From Coenobita brevimanus (Eukaryota; Arthropoda; Malacostraca; Decapoda; Coenobitidae): a stretch of DNA of 64,000 nucleotides. A program made the position numbers and the translations under genes. Below the pieces are notes generated by a model. That model worked only from the letters and a program-made list of their open reading frames with translations. It did no database searches and was not told where the DNA came from. The stretch spans positions 9,458,950 to 9,522,949 of the forward strand of contig CM064713.1 of the NCBI GenBank assembly GCA_032717465.1, written 5' to 3'. Below, piece after piece: positions 48,911 through 60,395 of this stretch (positions within the stretch are counted from its first letter, which is position 1; the number at the start of each line of letters is the position of its first letter).

Positions 48911-49028
48911 TTAAGATTTTCGTTGGGGGCCAGTGTGCTTTGCCTTTTTTTGTCGCCCGCCAGCAGGCGAGCGACTACCGGGGGACCTATCCCTGTGCTT
49001 GTTCACGGAAACCTCCATATTGTCGTCA
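48911..49028 (-). pseudogene. LINE-A copy 5 ORF1, C-terminal tail
   Basis: The last ~39 codons of ORF1, ending in TAA at 48911-48913, cut off from the rest by LINE-C. It encodes the Arg/Ser/Gly-rich tail seen in the other copies. The 15-bp target duplication (49014-49028) marks its upstream limit; the remainder is at 55263-56492. Confidence 0.82.
49014..49028. repeat. Target-site duplication, left (LINE-C)
   Basis: TCCATATTGTCGTCA, 15 bp, repeated exactly at 55263-55277 after the LINE-C tail. Confidence 0.93.
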
Positions 49029-49609
49029 CCACGCTGAGGGGGGTCACCTTGACCTGATGGCAGGGCTTGAAGCGTGGCTGGCAGTGCCACCTACTTTGGA
49101 GGCATGCCTACCTTTGTAGGGTTCGGCATTTGTCAGTGGCGTGGACCAAGCACCCCCTACATCACTGGTGGAGGAGGCCTGCTGGTGATGCTAGTCCCTG
49201 CCCACTTGCCATCTAGAGTAGGACTGTTGCCTCCCCACGTGTTTGCCGTGCGTGGCATCCCGTAATGCTGGGAGACGGGAGTCCTGGAGGTTGAGTGATG
49301 CTGCACGGTGCGTCCTGCAGCTAGCAATACACCTCTTTGGTCCCTTATTCTGGCTAGACGGGCTGCCTGGTTGGGCCCGACCAGGTCAAGCGGCTGGTCA
49401 TGCGTTGGCTAGGGTCAAGTGGACACTGGGGGGCCTGGTGGCTCCTATTGTCCTCGAGTCACCCTTGTCCGGGTCCCCCAGTGGTTACCTGCGTATACTC
49501 CTCTGCTACTCCTGGGGTCGTCAGTGGTTCTGTCCCTGACATATGGCCTCCCCCTGTTGGGCTCCATGGTGGGTGGGGGGGTGGGGGAATGAAGTTTTTT
49601 TAGTACTAC

Positions 49610-51361
49610 ATGGAACATAAAGACAAACCTCTTGTTGACGACACGGCATCTGTCCCTGGCCATTCTTCGGACTCCTCACTTATTGCCACTCTGGAGCCTT
49701 TCCAGACCCGTGACGTTTATCCTCCTCTACCCCGGCGATCAGATGGGACTGGGAGGCGGTCACGTTGGGTTGGTGGGGCTATGAGGCAAGGTCTTGATGA
49801 ATCACAGCCTGTAATTTACACCAAATATCTGGTATTGAAATCCTCTGAGGGGACGTCAGTGATGGACATTGATATTTTTGACCTGCACCGGGCCATAGTT
49901 TCTACATGTGGGAGGGAACCGAAGATCTCGACACAGGGAGACGGAAGCATTCTGGTTGAGGTGTCCTCCCCAGAAGAGAGCTCCAGTCTCATGGCTCTGA
50001 AGTCTGTCTCAGGTTCTGGTATTTGCTGCGTACCACATGCTTCTTTCAACAGTTGTAAGGGCGTCATATTTTCTCGTGACCTACTCCGATATTCAGAGGG
50101 ACGGTTGTTGGAGGAATTGCAGTCATCAGGTGTTGTCAAAGTTGAGCGTCTACAGAAGAAAATAGATGGTGTCCTGACCCCTACTCCAACCTTGTTCTTG
50201 ACCTTTAATAGATTAACTTTGCCTGCATCAGTGAAACTTGCTTGGCTATCTCTTCCAGTGAAGCCGTATGTGCCAACCCCAAAGCGTTGTTTCCACTGTC
50301 AAGGTTATGGACATGTTAGCCGCTTTTGCCGTCATGCACAGGCTGGCCTTCCTGCCATATGTGTCTCTTGTGGCAGACAAAGTCATACCAATGACTGTCC
50401 AGGCCCCCTTAAATGCTATCATTGTGGGGGTCCGCATGCTGTAAATTCTAAAAATTGCCCACGCTACTGTCTAGAAAAGGAGATTTTGTCTATCCGAACG
50501 ACTGAGAGGGTTTCGTTTCTTGAAGCTAAGAAGATAGCCCAGACTCGTTTTTTCCAGCCCGGAATTACTTATGCTGCTGTCCTTACTGGAGTGTCTGTGC
50601 GCCGCCCTGTATTTCAGAGGCAGCCTCGACGTATTCCAGTACCCACTCCTTCAACTCATGATATACAGAATGCTGTCCCCATGGTTACTACTGTTGGTGA
50701 GAATGATGCTTGCCTGACCGCTACTCCGACTGTTTCTGCCCCCACTTCGGCGGCTGACGCCTTGCACACTTCTGTGGTGGTGGCAGACGACAATATTGAC
50801 CGGACCTCTTCTCCCGTTGAAGCCAGTGTGCCCGAGGCTCCATCTGTACCTGGTAAACGTCACTGTAGTTCATCAGAGTCCTCGGAACATGAAGACCGGC
50901 CACCTAAAGTCTCTGTTGTTGACCCTTCCGTTGACACCTCTCTTGTTCCCTCTGTCCAACAGGCTGAGGGATCTAGCCAGGAGACTGCTGAAGCTGATGG
51001 TTCAGCTCTGGTCCAGTCCCCACCTGGGGATGTTGGACCACTTGTTGGTGCTTCAGATCTGAAGCATAGGACGGCCTCAAATGACTCTAGACCTGTGGGC
51101 TCTACTTCCACTTCTGGGGCTTCTGGTGGGGGCACTAGCCGTCCTACGCCTCCAAAGACAGCCCCCAAGCCACTTATCAAACAAACTGGTATGCCCACTC
51201 CAAGAAGGAGTGTTGTAAAACTTACTTCCCCATCCTCACGTCTCTCTTCAGATGTTAGACAGAGGGTGCGGGTTTCTGGTGCTAGGCAAGCTCCTATGAA
51301 GGGTCTTCATAAGCATCAATCCAAACCCGCTCACTCGTCAGATGTACAGTCCCGCACTTAA
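49610..51361 (+). CDS. LINE-C ORF1 (Gag-like), intact
   Basis: An uninterrupted 583-codon reading frame, the only complete transposon gene in the window. The start is MEHKDKPLVDD, aligned with the LINE-B ORF1 start; no upstream in-frame ATG is near. An N-terminal RNA-binding-like region (PKISTQGDGSILVEVSSPEE, CVPHASFNSCKGVIF) is followed by three zinc knuckles (CFHCQGYGHVSRFC; CVSCGRQSHTNDC; CYHCGGPHAVNSKNC). A long low-complexity Ser/Thr/Pro tail ends just before ORF2. It is expected to coat element RNA. The stop TAA lies 16 bases before the ORF2 ATG. Whether it is expressed is unknown. Confidence 0.93.
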   Translation: MEHKDKPLVDDTASVPGHSSDSSLIATLEPFQTRDVYPPLPRRSDGTGRRSRWVGGAMRQGLDESQPVIYTKYLVLKSSEGTSVMDIDIFDLHRAIVSTCGREPKISTQGDGSILVEVSSPEESSSLMALKSVSGSGICCVPHASFNSCKGVIFSRDLLRYSEGRLLEELQSSGVVKVERLQKKIDGVLTPTPTLFLTFNRLTLPASVKLAWLSLPVKPYVPTPKRCFHCQGYGHVSRFCRHAQAGLPAICVSCGRQSHTNDCPGPLKCYHCGGPHAVNSKNCPRYCLEKEILSIRTTERVSFLEAKKIAQTRFFQPGITYAAVLTGVSVRRPVFQRQPRRIPVPTPSTHDIQNAVPMVTTVGENDACLTATPTVSAPTSAADALHTSVVVADDNIDRTSSPVEASVPEAPSVPGKRHCSSSESSEHEDRPPKVSVVDPSVDTSLVPSVQQAEGSSQETAEADGSALVQSPPGDVGPLVGASDLKHRTASNDSRPVGSTSTSGASGGGTSRPTPPKTAPKPLIKQTGMPTPRRSVVKLTSPSSRLSSDVRQRVRVSGARQAPMKGLHKHQSKPAHSSDVQSRT

Positions 51362-51377
51362 TCATCATTCCTCCATT

Positions 51378-54300
51378 ATGGGTTCTATCATCCAGTGGAA
51401 TTGTCGGGGTTTACGTGCAAACTATGAGGAACTGTGTCATCTTGTTTCTCAATCTACTCCTCTGTGCATGTGCATCCAGGAGACCATGGTGGGTGATACT
51501 GTTCCTTCTGGTCCTTCTGGCTACCATGCCTTTTATTCTGATCCTGTGCCAGGTCAAGGTCATCATGGAGGTGCTGCTATCTTCCTTCGCAAAGATATTC
51601 CATACAGTCATCTGGAAATCTCCACTCCCCTGCAGGCTGTTGTTGTCCGGATGTTTTTACGTCGACAGTATACAGTTTGCAGTCTTTATCTTCCTCCTAG
51701 TGCTACTGTTGAAAGGGCGGATCTGGAACGCCTAATTCATGACCTTCCTTCTCCCTTTCTGTTACTAGGAGATATGAATGGTCACCATCCTCTATGGGGA
51801 AATAGTGAGGCCAACCCTCGGGGTGTAATGCTGGCCTCTTTAGTGGAAGATGAGGAGTTAGGCATTTTCAATACTAACAAAATGACATATTTCCATAGTC
51901 AGACTGGAACTTTTACTGCCATTGATTTGTCCTTATGCTCTGCTGATGCTGTTTTAGATTTTACCTGGGATGTGTTCCCAGACCTGTACGGCAGCGACCA
52001 TTTTCCATTACTTTTAACTACTAGTGCTGGTGGACCTCAGCCACGTCTTCCTCGCTGGCTTCTGCATAAGGCTGACTGGCCAAGTTTCAGGGAATTAAGT
52101 TCCATTTCCCTTTCTGTCAACGAGTTTGGCTGTCTTAATGAGGCTGTGTCATATTTCAATACCGTGTTGCACTCAGCAGCCCTGTTATCTATTCCAAAAA
52201 CGAAGGGTCAATTTCCTAAACGTCCGGTTCCTTGGTGGAACTCTGAGTGCAGTTCCGCAGTGAGAGCCAAACGAGTCGCCTTCTCTCGACTTCGTCGTCA
52301 CCGTAGGGATCCTCAGTATTTGGTGGCGTATCAGAAGGCACGAGCTCATATGAGGCGGGTTTTAAAGGAGGCCAGGCGTTCATCCTGGAAGAATTATGTT
52401 TCCTCCATCAATTCGAGGACTTCCATCACCCGGGTGTGGAACCGGGTAAGGAAAATTTCAGGAAAATTTACTGTTCCCTCCCCTCCTGTTTTATCTGCAG
52501 CAGGTGGAACTGTGGCTGATCCATTTGCTGTTGCAGAGTTGCTTGCTGATAATTTTGCCAGTGTGTCAAAGAAGGATGCAGATACGCCTTCGGCTTGCCA
52601 CCGTCGGCGCCTAGAGTCTCGTGGTCTTAGTTTTGCATCTTCTGGAGGAGAGCCTTACAATGTTCCATTTTCAATTTCTGAACTCCAGGCGGCTTTGTCG
52701 CAGTGCCATGATTCCTCTCTTGGTTATGATGATATTCCTTATGCCTTTTTATGCCACCTGTCTGATGAGTCCCTGTTGTTTTTGCTTTCACTGTTTAATA
52801 AGATCTGGTGTTCTGGGGAGTTTCCGACTTGTTGGGGTGTTGCTGTAGTTATCCCCATCCCCAAACCAGGTAAGGACCACTTACAGGCGACGAATTATCG
52901 GCCTATTTCTTTGACGTCTTGTATATGTAAAGTTTTGGTAAAGATGGTCAGTGTTAGGCTTGTGTGGTTTTTAGAGAGAGGTGACTTCTTATCCTCTGCT
53001 CAGTATGGTTTTCGAAAAATGCGATCTACGTCTGATGCACTACTGTCCTTGGAATCTTCTGTCACTGAGGCTTTCTCCACTAACCAACACCAGGTCACGG
53101 TCTTCTTTGATCTGGCGAAGGCATATGACACTGCCTGGCGTCATGGTATTTTACTCTCTCTTCACGAGTTTGGTCTTCGTGGACGCTTGCCTATTTTTAT
53201 TCAACAGTTTTTATCTAACCGAATTTTAAGGATGCGAGTGGGAGGAGTGCTTTCTACTACCCGAGCTCTAGAAGATGGAGTACCACAGGGGAGTATCCTT
53301 AGTGTTACTCTGTTTGCTGTAGCCATTAACAGTGTCATTAGTGTACTTCCTGACGGTGTACGAGGATCACTATATGTCGATGACCTCTCGATTTCCTTTA
53401 CCTCGTCTAGAATGTCTCTGATAGAGAGGAAGTTGCAGCTGGCTCTAAATCGAATTTCTGACTGGGCAGAAACTCACGGTTTCCATTTTACTTCAACAAA
53501 GACAGTGGCTATGCATTTTTGTCGCCTTCGAGGGATTCACCCTGACCCTGACTTGTATCTCTATGGTAGGAGAATATCTTGTGTGGAAGAGACGCGGTTT
53601 CTGGGTCTTGTTTGATAGACGACTAACCTGGGTTCCTCATATTCGTTCTGTTAAGGTGGCTTGTCTTAAAGCTTTGAGTCTTTTGAGGGTCTTAGCTCAT
53701 ACCTCTTGGGGTGCTGACCGTCAGACCCTCCTCCTCTTGCATAGGTCTCTTATTCTTCCCGAACTTGAATATGGGTGTGAGGTCTACTCCTCTGCAACAG
53801 ATGCACGTCTCCGGTTGTTAAATTCTGTACATCATGCTGGTGTGCGTCTGGCAACCGGGGCATTCAGATCATCCCCGATTCCAAGCTTATTGGTGGATGC
53901 TGGTGTACTCCCCTTGGATTTGTGACGCCAGTTGCTAATGATGAGGTGTTAGTATCGTCTTCACCGCATTCCAGACTCAGTTTCTTGTGCCATCGTCTCC
54001 CAGGATTCCCGATCTTCTGTTTTTGACACCCGTCCGAATTTCCCAAAGCCATTTGGTTACAGGGTCCGGTCTGTTATGTTAGCCCTCTCTGTCCCAAGAC
54101 TGGCAATTTGTCCTCATCGGATCTCAAGGGTGGGTTGTTGGCTGCTCCCTCGTGTGACATTCTGTAGGTCCGTTGTTGAAAAAAAGGGCTCACTTCCCTC
54201 TCCTGTGTCCCTCTTCCTCTTTTTAGAACATGCCTCCATTCATGAGGGTTCTGTCCCTGTCTATACCGACGGGTCTAAGACTGATACTGGAGTAGGATTT

Positions 54301-55083
54301 GGTGTTGTCTTCCCTTCCTTTAGTAGGGGTGGTAGCCTTCCTGGCATTACTTCAGTGTATACGGCAGAACTGACTGCAATTTTATATGCTGTTAAAATTA
54401 TTTTTACTCTCCCCCAATCCTTTTTTGTGATTTTTAGTGACTCGCGTAGTGCTTTGTCTGCACTGGAGTCTTTTAATGTATCCCATCCATTGGTTTTATC
54501 AATTTTAGAGTGGCTTTTTCTTCTTGGCCGTCGTGGCCACCATGTAGACTTCTGTTGGGTACCTGCACATGTTGGTGTGGTGGGCAATGAGAGGGCAGAT
54601 ACTTTAGCTAAAGCTGCATCTTCTCAACAGCCCCCAACCGACTACCCACTTCCTGCTTCAGATGTAACACCTTACTTGCGGTACGCAATTCATACGTGTT
54701 GGCAGAGACACTGGGATGTTGTTTCTCACAATAAACTAAAAGAAATCTTTAAGAGAGTGGTTGTGCCAAAGGCTCTTCATTCTATGTCTCGGCGATTGGA
54801 GGTGGCTCTTGCTAGGCTTCGCATTGGGCATTTGAGGCTTACATATGGGTTCCTGATGAATGGTGAATCTCAACCGTACTGTGATGACTGTCTTGTTCCC
54901 CTTACTGTCCGTCACTTGCTGGTCGAGTGTCCGAGTCTGGGGGACCTACGTCAGAGATTCCTCCATAGGCATAAGGGGGCAGATGGTGCCTACTGTTTGT
55001 CCTCGATGCTTGGCAAAGCCTCTAGCGATTTTAGTGATGTTTTTAGTTTTCTTCAGGAGGCGGGCCTCCTTCCACTTTTATAA
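51378..55083 (+). pseudogene. LINE-C ORF2 (endonuclease-RT-RNase H), lightly broken
   Basis: The start ATG at 51378 gives MGSIIQWNCRGLRA. Endonuclease (CIQETMVGD, LGDMNGHHPLWG, GSDHFPLLL), RT (YRPISLTSCICKVL, FFDLAKAYDTAW, GVPQGSILSVTLF, catalytic YVDD), RNase H (YTDGSKTDTGVG, AELTAIL, FSDSRSALSALES, NERADTLAKAA) and the Cys/His tail (CDDCLVPLTVRHLLVEC) are all present. Where LINE-B has TAG, this copy has Trp (PVPWWNSEC). Lesions are one missing T near 53609 shifting the frame after FLGL, a TGA at 53923-53925 and a TAG shortly after. All catalytic residues are intact. Confidence 0.93.
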
Positions 55084-55205
55084 GTATTTGATATTTTATA
55101 CACAATTCTTTTATTGCTTTTCAGTTTTTTGTTCCTACTACCAGATATTAACTTTAAATTGAATATGCACTTTTCATTTTGTTGTGCGTTTTACTTTGTT
55201 GTCCA

Positions 55206-55234
55206 GCGGCATATGACCCTGGCAGTTGCGCCGC
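55206..55234 (+). other. LINE-C terminal 3' hairpin
   Basis: GCGGC/GCCGC stem around ATATGACCCTGGCAGTTG, nearly identical to LINE-B although the surrounding 3'UTR is unrelated. Confidence 0.72.
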
Positions 55235-55262
55235 CAGATTTTAATTATTTGCAATCAATCAA

Positions 55263-55277
55263 TCCATATTGTCGTCA
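55263..55277. repeat. Target-site duplication, right (LINE-C)
   Basis: TCCATATTGTCGTCA, the partner of 49014-49028. LINE-A ORF1 resumes here. Confidence 0.93.
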
Positions 55278-56492
55278 ATTACGAGGTTCCCTGACCCACC
55301 CGGGGAAGAGCTAACCTTCCTCTCCCTTGCTGGAGTGGGTTCTGGAAGAACATGAGGACGAGACTGTTTTGTGAGGGTTGTCATGTTACTTTTACTAGAT
55401 TTGTCAGGCTTCGTTTTAGGCCGTACTGATGGAGAGGCAGCAGCAGCCTGAGAATAAGTTGAAGCCTTAGGGACGTTAGTGAGAGAGTTGGAGCGGACAG
55501 GAGGTCGAGATGGAGATGTACTGTGAGTGACAGTAGGGAGAAGGACAGGATCAGTCTGCGTCTCGACAGAGCACATCACAGGACGGGACATTACAGCCGA
55601 AGCATAGAACCTATTCGGCGTGGGAGTTGCATGCAACTCCTTCGCTTTTTCCTAGCTTCGTAGTAGGAAATGCCCTCTGTTGCCTTCACTGTGCAGATCT
55701 CCTTCTCCTCCTTCCACTTGGGACAATCCCTAGAGGATGTGGAGTGAGCGCCCTTGCAGTGGAAGCAACAGACCGTCTCAGATGTGCAATGTTCTGCATC
55801 ATGACCCTGGCTTGCACACTTGCCACACACTGGCTGGGAAGCCCGACAAGTCTTTGAACCATGTCCATACATCTAGCGTTTCAAGCAACGGAAAGGGTTG
55901 GGAATATATGGCCGCACATGAACAATTTCATAACCGAAATTTACTTGGCTAGGCAGTGACACTTTACCGAAAGTCAAAACAATGGTTGCTGTCTTCGTCC
56001 TGACACCTTCCGAGAATCTGGTGATAAATTTAGCATCAATGACATCTTGCTGAGCAAGTTCATCTATGATCTCATCCTCACTCACCACCATGAGATCCCT
56101 GCAAGTGATAACCTCCTTGCAGGAATTCATAGATGCTGGGATCTTGGTTTCGACATCATAGCAATCAAACTTGCGCAGCTTCAACAAGGCCTTAATTTGA
56201 GATGGGTTACAAGTTTTTATGAGGAGGTCTCCGTTCCCAAGTTTTTTGACTTGTTCCACCTCCCCAGCACAGCCATCAATAACCTTCTTCATCATGAAGG
56301 GATTGAGACTGCTCAAGGGAGTGGAACCTAGAGCAGTGTTGATTACATATTCCTCATTATTTACAGGGACATCACGGGGCAAACGAGTCTGGGGCCGTTC
56401 TTTCTGGGGCCTGTCAGTTCGTGTAGAAGTCGGAGGTCGGTCAGGGCTACCTCCCACACTGAGGGGGGGCAGGCAGTAGGGGCGTCCTCCAT
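55263..56492 (-). pseudogene. LINE-A copy 5 ORF1 (Gag-like), main part
   Basis: The start ATG at 56492 gives MEDAPTACPP. The conserved region (VITCRDLMVVSEDE, FGKVSLPSQVNFGYEIVHV) is open to a TAG at 55873-55875, which directly follows the first CxxC (with its second Cys changed to Arg). Complete knuckles follow (CGKCASQGHDAEHC; CFHC..H..C). A frameshift near 55640 in the KKVKELHA region leads into the Ser/Pro-rich tail, which is interrupted by LINE-C. A G-run frameshift near 56465 affects the leader. Confidence 0.85.
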
Positions 56493-56887
56493 AGTACCAC
56501 TCCCCCCTAGCGGGGGATGTGGGAAGAAGGAGAGAAAACAATCAAGGGACAAACTACCGGGGACCACACACCTAAGTCTAAGGTTGCCCTCTCAAACTAC
56601 TCCAGAGAGGCCCGACCGTGTTTATTCACGCCCCAGAGCGATCAGTGGGGGGGACCCTCCGTGGGCGATAAGCAAAGGTAAACTCAGTTTAATGGAACAG
56701 ACACCTACTGTTCAAGACTAACAGGGAGGGGAGGTAACTGAGTACTAGCTAAACCTAAGCGTCACCAGAAGGGTGAAAAAAAAAAAGAAGTTGATGCCGG
56801 TGAGGCAGCCCTGAAAACTAGAGAAGAGCGCAGCAAAGGACACGTCTACACTCTCCACGACCATGCATTAAAGTCTCCATTTTGAAC
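56493..56887 (-). other. LINE-A copy 5 5'UTR
   Basis: Conserved leader; 5' terminus in mRNA sense GTTCAAAATGGAGAC, abutting the junction 5 oligo(A). Confidence 0.7.
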
Positions 56888-56938
56888 TTTTTATTTTTTT
56901 TTCCGGCCTCTCAACCATTGGGGCCGAAGCTTCTGGTT
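56888..56938 (-). other. Unit junction 5: oligo(A) and 3' hairpin of LINE-A copy 6
   Basis: Hairpin 56913-56938 (outer stem AACCA/TGGTT perfect; inner stem weakened by GAAGC; UUCG loop), then oligo(A) (T-run 56888-56902 with one A). Confidence 0.78.
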
Positions 56939-56948
56939 ATTAACGCCA

Positions 56949-57151
56949 TATATATATATATATATATATTTATAAATATATATGTGTGTGTATATACATT
57001 TCAACATATATACATATATATACAAACATATATATATACATGCATACACACATATTTTCATGCGAACGTTCATATATATATAATAATTTTAATCATATAT
57101 TTTTTTGTATATTTTTTTTTTAATTTTTTCTTGGTTTTATATTTTTTATAC

Positions 57152-57238
<87 letters not shown>

Positions 57239-57285
57239 TATACATATTTACTGTTCATAAAAACCATAACCACACAGTAAAAAAG
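56949..57285. repeat. TA microsatellite replacing the 3'UTR repeats in copy 6
   Basis: TA/CA variant repeats (56949-57060), the conserved block and T-rich segment (57070-57150), then (TA)n (57150-57235). This runs directly into the last 3'UTR bases next to ORF2 (from about 57236). The two ~238-bp repeats of the other copies are absent. Confidence 0.88.
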
Positions 57286-60200
57286 TCACATCGCTCTGAT
57301 CAGTCCGGTCTCTTTCAGGAAAGCCATCAATTTATCAGTCATAACAATGTCCCCATCACCCAGGATGGGTAATTTATAAGTGAAGCACGTTCACGAATAA
57401 ATCGTCGACAGCGCAGGATGATATGACTGATAGATAACACCGCATTACAGATGTCACAGTGCGGTGGGAAGCGTCTTTCCATATATGGTTTTATGTGGGT
57501 TAAATTGGTGGCATTAAGCCGTAACCATCCCAACTCTTTTTCTTCTAGGCGACTGGGACGGTTGGCAGTGGCCTAATCGCCCAGGTACGGCTTACAAGTT
57601 GGAATATTTAGTCTGGTCCACTGTCCTTGCCACAGAAGATTTATTGATTCCTTTCCGAGAGAGACTCGACCGTAGATCACGAGGAACGTCCCAAGTCTCC
57701 TCGAGCTCTACAGCCGACTTTGCAAGTAAGTCAGCCTGCTCATTGCCGTAGATACGACAATGACCAGGCACCCAGATCAGCGTGAATGACTTGTTGCATG
57801 AATGCAACTTATTAACGATGCGGCCCTGGATCTCATGAGAGTCCGTAGTGCAAGATGCAATTGCCTGAAGAGCTGATTTTGAATCTGAAAATATGACAAA
57901 TGAGTCATGCCTAGAATTGAGAGCATAGTCTATGGCTTTATCAATAGCAAAAACTTCTGAAGTAAACACAGATGTATGAGTCGGCAACCGATACCTGAGG
58001 GCACATTCAGTCGACAACACACTTGCACCCACAGATTCACTCGACTTGGAGCCGTCGTTGTACAAATGATGGGACCCCATGTGACGAACAATGATGTTAC
58101 GAAACAAGTGGTGGACCTCCACCTCCGGCGCCTTGGCCTTTGGTGCTGGGAGCCATGTAACATCGACTGCAATGCCGGGTGGCTCCGAAGGCGCTATATT
58201 TTTAAGCACCAACTTGTCACAGTCACTGGGGTCCACATCAAGCTAAGGAGTCAGTAAGTGGAGGCGAGCGGCAAGTGGCCGACGCACCCCCCGCAGAAGG
58301 TGGTGGTATTGACGCAGGGGGGTACAGGCCACATAGCCGATATTACTTTTCCATAATGTCTTTACAATATAGGACAAGGCCAGTTGGTCACGGAGAATAC
58401 AGAGGGGAGGCACATTCGCCTCCACTTCCATACGAGCCACACGGGTACACCGGACAACTCCAAGACACATTCTCAAGCATTTATTCTGACACACATCCAA
58501 TCCTTTCAGCGTGGCATCAGATGCCGAGCCATACACCTGTGCGCCATAGTCTAGCTTCGATCGAAAAAGGGACTTATACACCATTAATAAAGATTTTCTG
58601 TCGGCACCCCATGTAGTACCCGCTAGGTACTTGAGGACATTTAACGGTTTATCACAACGAGCAAGCAAAGTACTAACGTGAAGTTTAAAATTCATTCTAC
58701 GATCAAAATGTATTCCTAAAAATTTCACAGAATTTTGGAAAGGTACCGCCTGATTATCCAAAGTTAAGCAAAAATTAGGTACGTTATGATTAGTGAAGAC
58801 TATAGCGGCACACTTACGGACGGAAAACTTAAATCCCCACTGCAAGGCCTATTGGTGGACGGAGTCAAGGGCTGCTTGAATCCGCCCAGAAGAAAATTGT
58901 GCGTTACAGGAAGAGTGCCATATTGCACAATCGTCAGCGTAGAGCGAGTATTTAAGATTCCTCAGGATGGGAACTGATGACAGAACATCATTGATCATAA
59001 TACTAAATAAAGTAGGACTAAGCACACTTCCCTGCGGCACCCCGTTTTCCTGTAGAAATATATCCGATGTTACGTTATGGGGCAATTTAACAAAGAAAGT
59101 CCTGTCCCTTAAGAAATTTGAAATAAAAATAGGCAAATTTCCTCTTAAACCATAAGCATAGAGCTTCATTAGTATACCGTGTCGCCAGGTCATGTCATAG
59201 GCTTTATGGATGTCCAAGAACACCCCTATCATGAATTCTTTACTGGCAAATGAAAAGCAATACAATGCTCCAAATTCATTAAATGATCTAGTGAACTTCT
59301 GTATTTACGGAATCCACATTGTTGATCATTTAACAAATTCTTCAACTCTAAAACAAAAAGAAGCCTATTGTTAACCATACGTTCCATGACCTTACATAGA
59401 CAAGAAGTCAACACAATAGGACGAAATGAAGTGGGATTCATAAGACGACCAGCCTCTTTGGGTATCGGTATGACGTGCGCAAAGTGCCATGAGTTTGGGA
59501 ACGTTCGAGACGCCCAAATCTCATTGTACAGTGCTAACATCTTAATCAGGTTGTCCTGGTTAAGATGCTGGATCATACCGTACGTGATGGTATCTGGTCC
59601 ATGGCTTGTGTCTTTACAGGATTTAAGGGCAAGGAACAGTTCATCTAGCGTAAACTCTTGGTTGTACGGGGAGTCTACGTCTTCTGTGGCAAAGTCTAAT
59701 ATCTGTAGCTCAGCCATGCGTTTATGATGTTGAAAACGCGGATCATAATTGGCTGAGCTACTTACATGAGAAAAACTCCTGGCAAGGATGTTAGCTACGT
59801 CCACGGGCTCGTCATAGATGTTATTATTAACCTGAAGGGTGGTCAATGGAAAATATGGGCCTTTATTATTTAATATTCTTATAGTGGATCAGAGTTTACG
59901 TAATGGAGTTGTACGATTCACCGTGGACACAAAAGACCGCCAGGAGTCACGTTTGGCCCTTCTTATTATTCTCCTTGCCTCAGCCCGTGCCTGTTTGTAT
60001 GCAATAAAGTTTTCCTCAGTGGGCTGACTATCAAAAATCCTGTATCTCCTATTGCGTTTTCTTAATGCTTATCGGCAATCTGCCGTCCACCAATGTGCTC
60101 TATGTTTCACATGAGCTGTAGAAAGCTTGGGAATAGCAGCCTCAACTGCATGTAATATGGATTGGGTTATATTTTCGACCTTAACATCCATGGTCTCCCC

Positions 60201-60395
60201 AGATATATCTTAATTGGCGATCCTTGAGAACGATCCCCAATCTGCTTTCTTCTAGTTAAATTTTGGAGGTGGAGGGTCCGAAATGATGTCGCGTGTATAA
60301 GAAAGACAGATGGGTAAATGATCACTTCCCAACGAGTCGTTGTAAGGTTCCCTTGAGAGATCTTGATGTATACCAGGGGAGGCCAAAGATAAGTC
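57286..60395 (-). pseudogene. LINE-A copy 6 ORF2, 3' part: endonuclease C-terminus, RT, RNase H
   Basis: RT motifs SHGPDTITYG, FRPIVLTSCLCKVMERMV, FLDIHKAYDMTW, GSVLSPTLFSIM and the catalytic YADD are present. RNase H is present with YNDGSKSSE (first Asp lost, as in copy 5), EVFAIDKA, FSDSKSALQA and NEQADLLAK. Lesions are the shared TAA and TGA, small indels near 59255 and 58850, a stop near 58243, a frameshift near 57590, and a deletion near 57367 removing about ten codons in the Cys/His tail region. The 5' part resumes at 61904. Confidence 0.87.

Larger units (their letters stand above)
49029..55262 (+). mobile_element. LINE-C, I-clade relative of LINE-B
   Basis: A 6.23-kb + strand LINE inserted in LINE-A ORF1 with an exact 15-bp duplication. 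Its 5'UTR resembles that of LINE-B (shared stretches such as ACACCTCTTTGGTCCCTTAT), but the proteins have diverged clearly. ORF1 (49610-51361) is intact; ORF2 (51378-55083) has one frameshift and two stops. The 3' tail is a short CAAT repeat where LINE-B has poly(A). The terminal hairpin is shared with LINE-B. Confidence 0.94.
44332..56887 (-). mobile_element. LINE-A copy 5, full unit interrupted by LINE-C
   Basis: Fifth unit, net about 6.3 kb, with LINE-C (49029-55262) inserted in ORF1. ORF2 is continuous but frameshifted. It shares with copies 4 and 6 the ORF2 nonsense codons (TGA at 47864-47866, TAA at 48044-48046). Confidence 0.9.

Noticed and set aside
49029..49609. Conserved short open frames in the LINE-B/LINE-C 5'UTR as an extra gene
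   Set aside because: Frames are short, differ in extent between copies and show no coding-type conservation; nucleotide conservation of the leader explains them.
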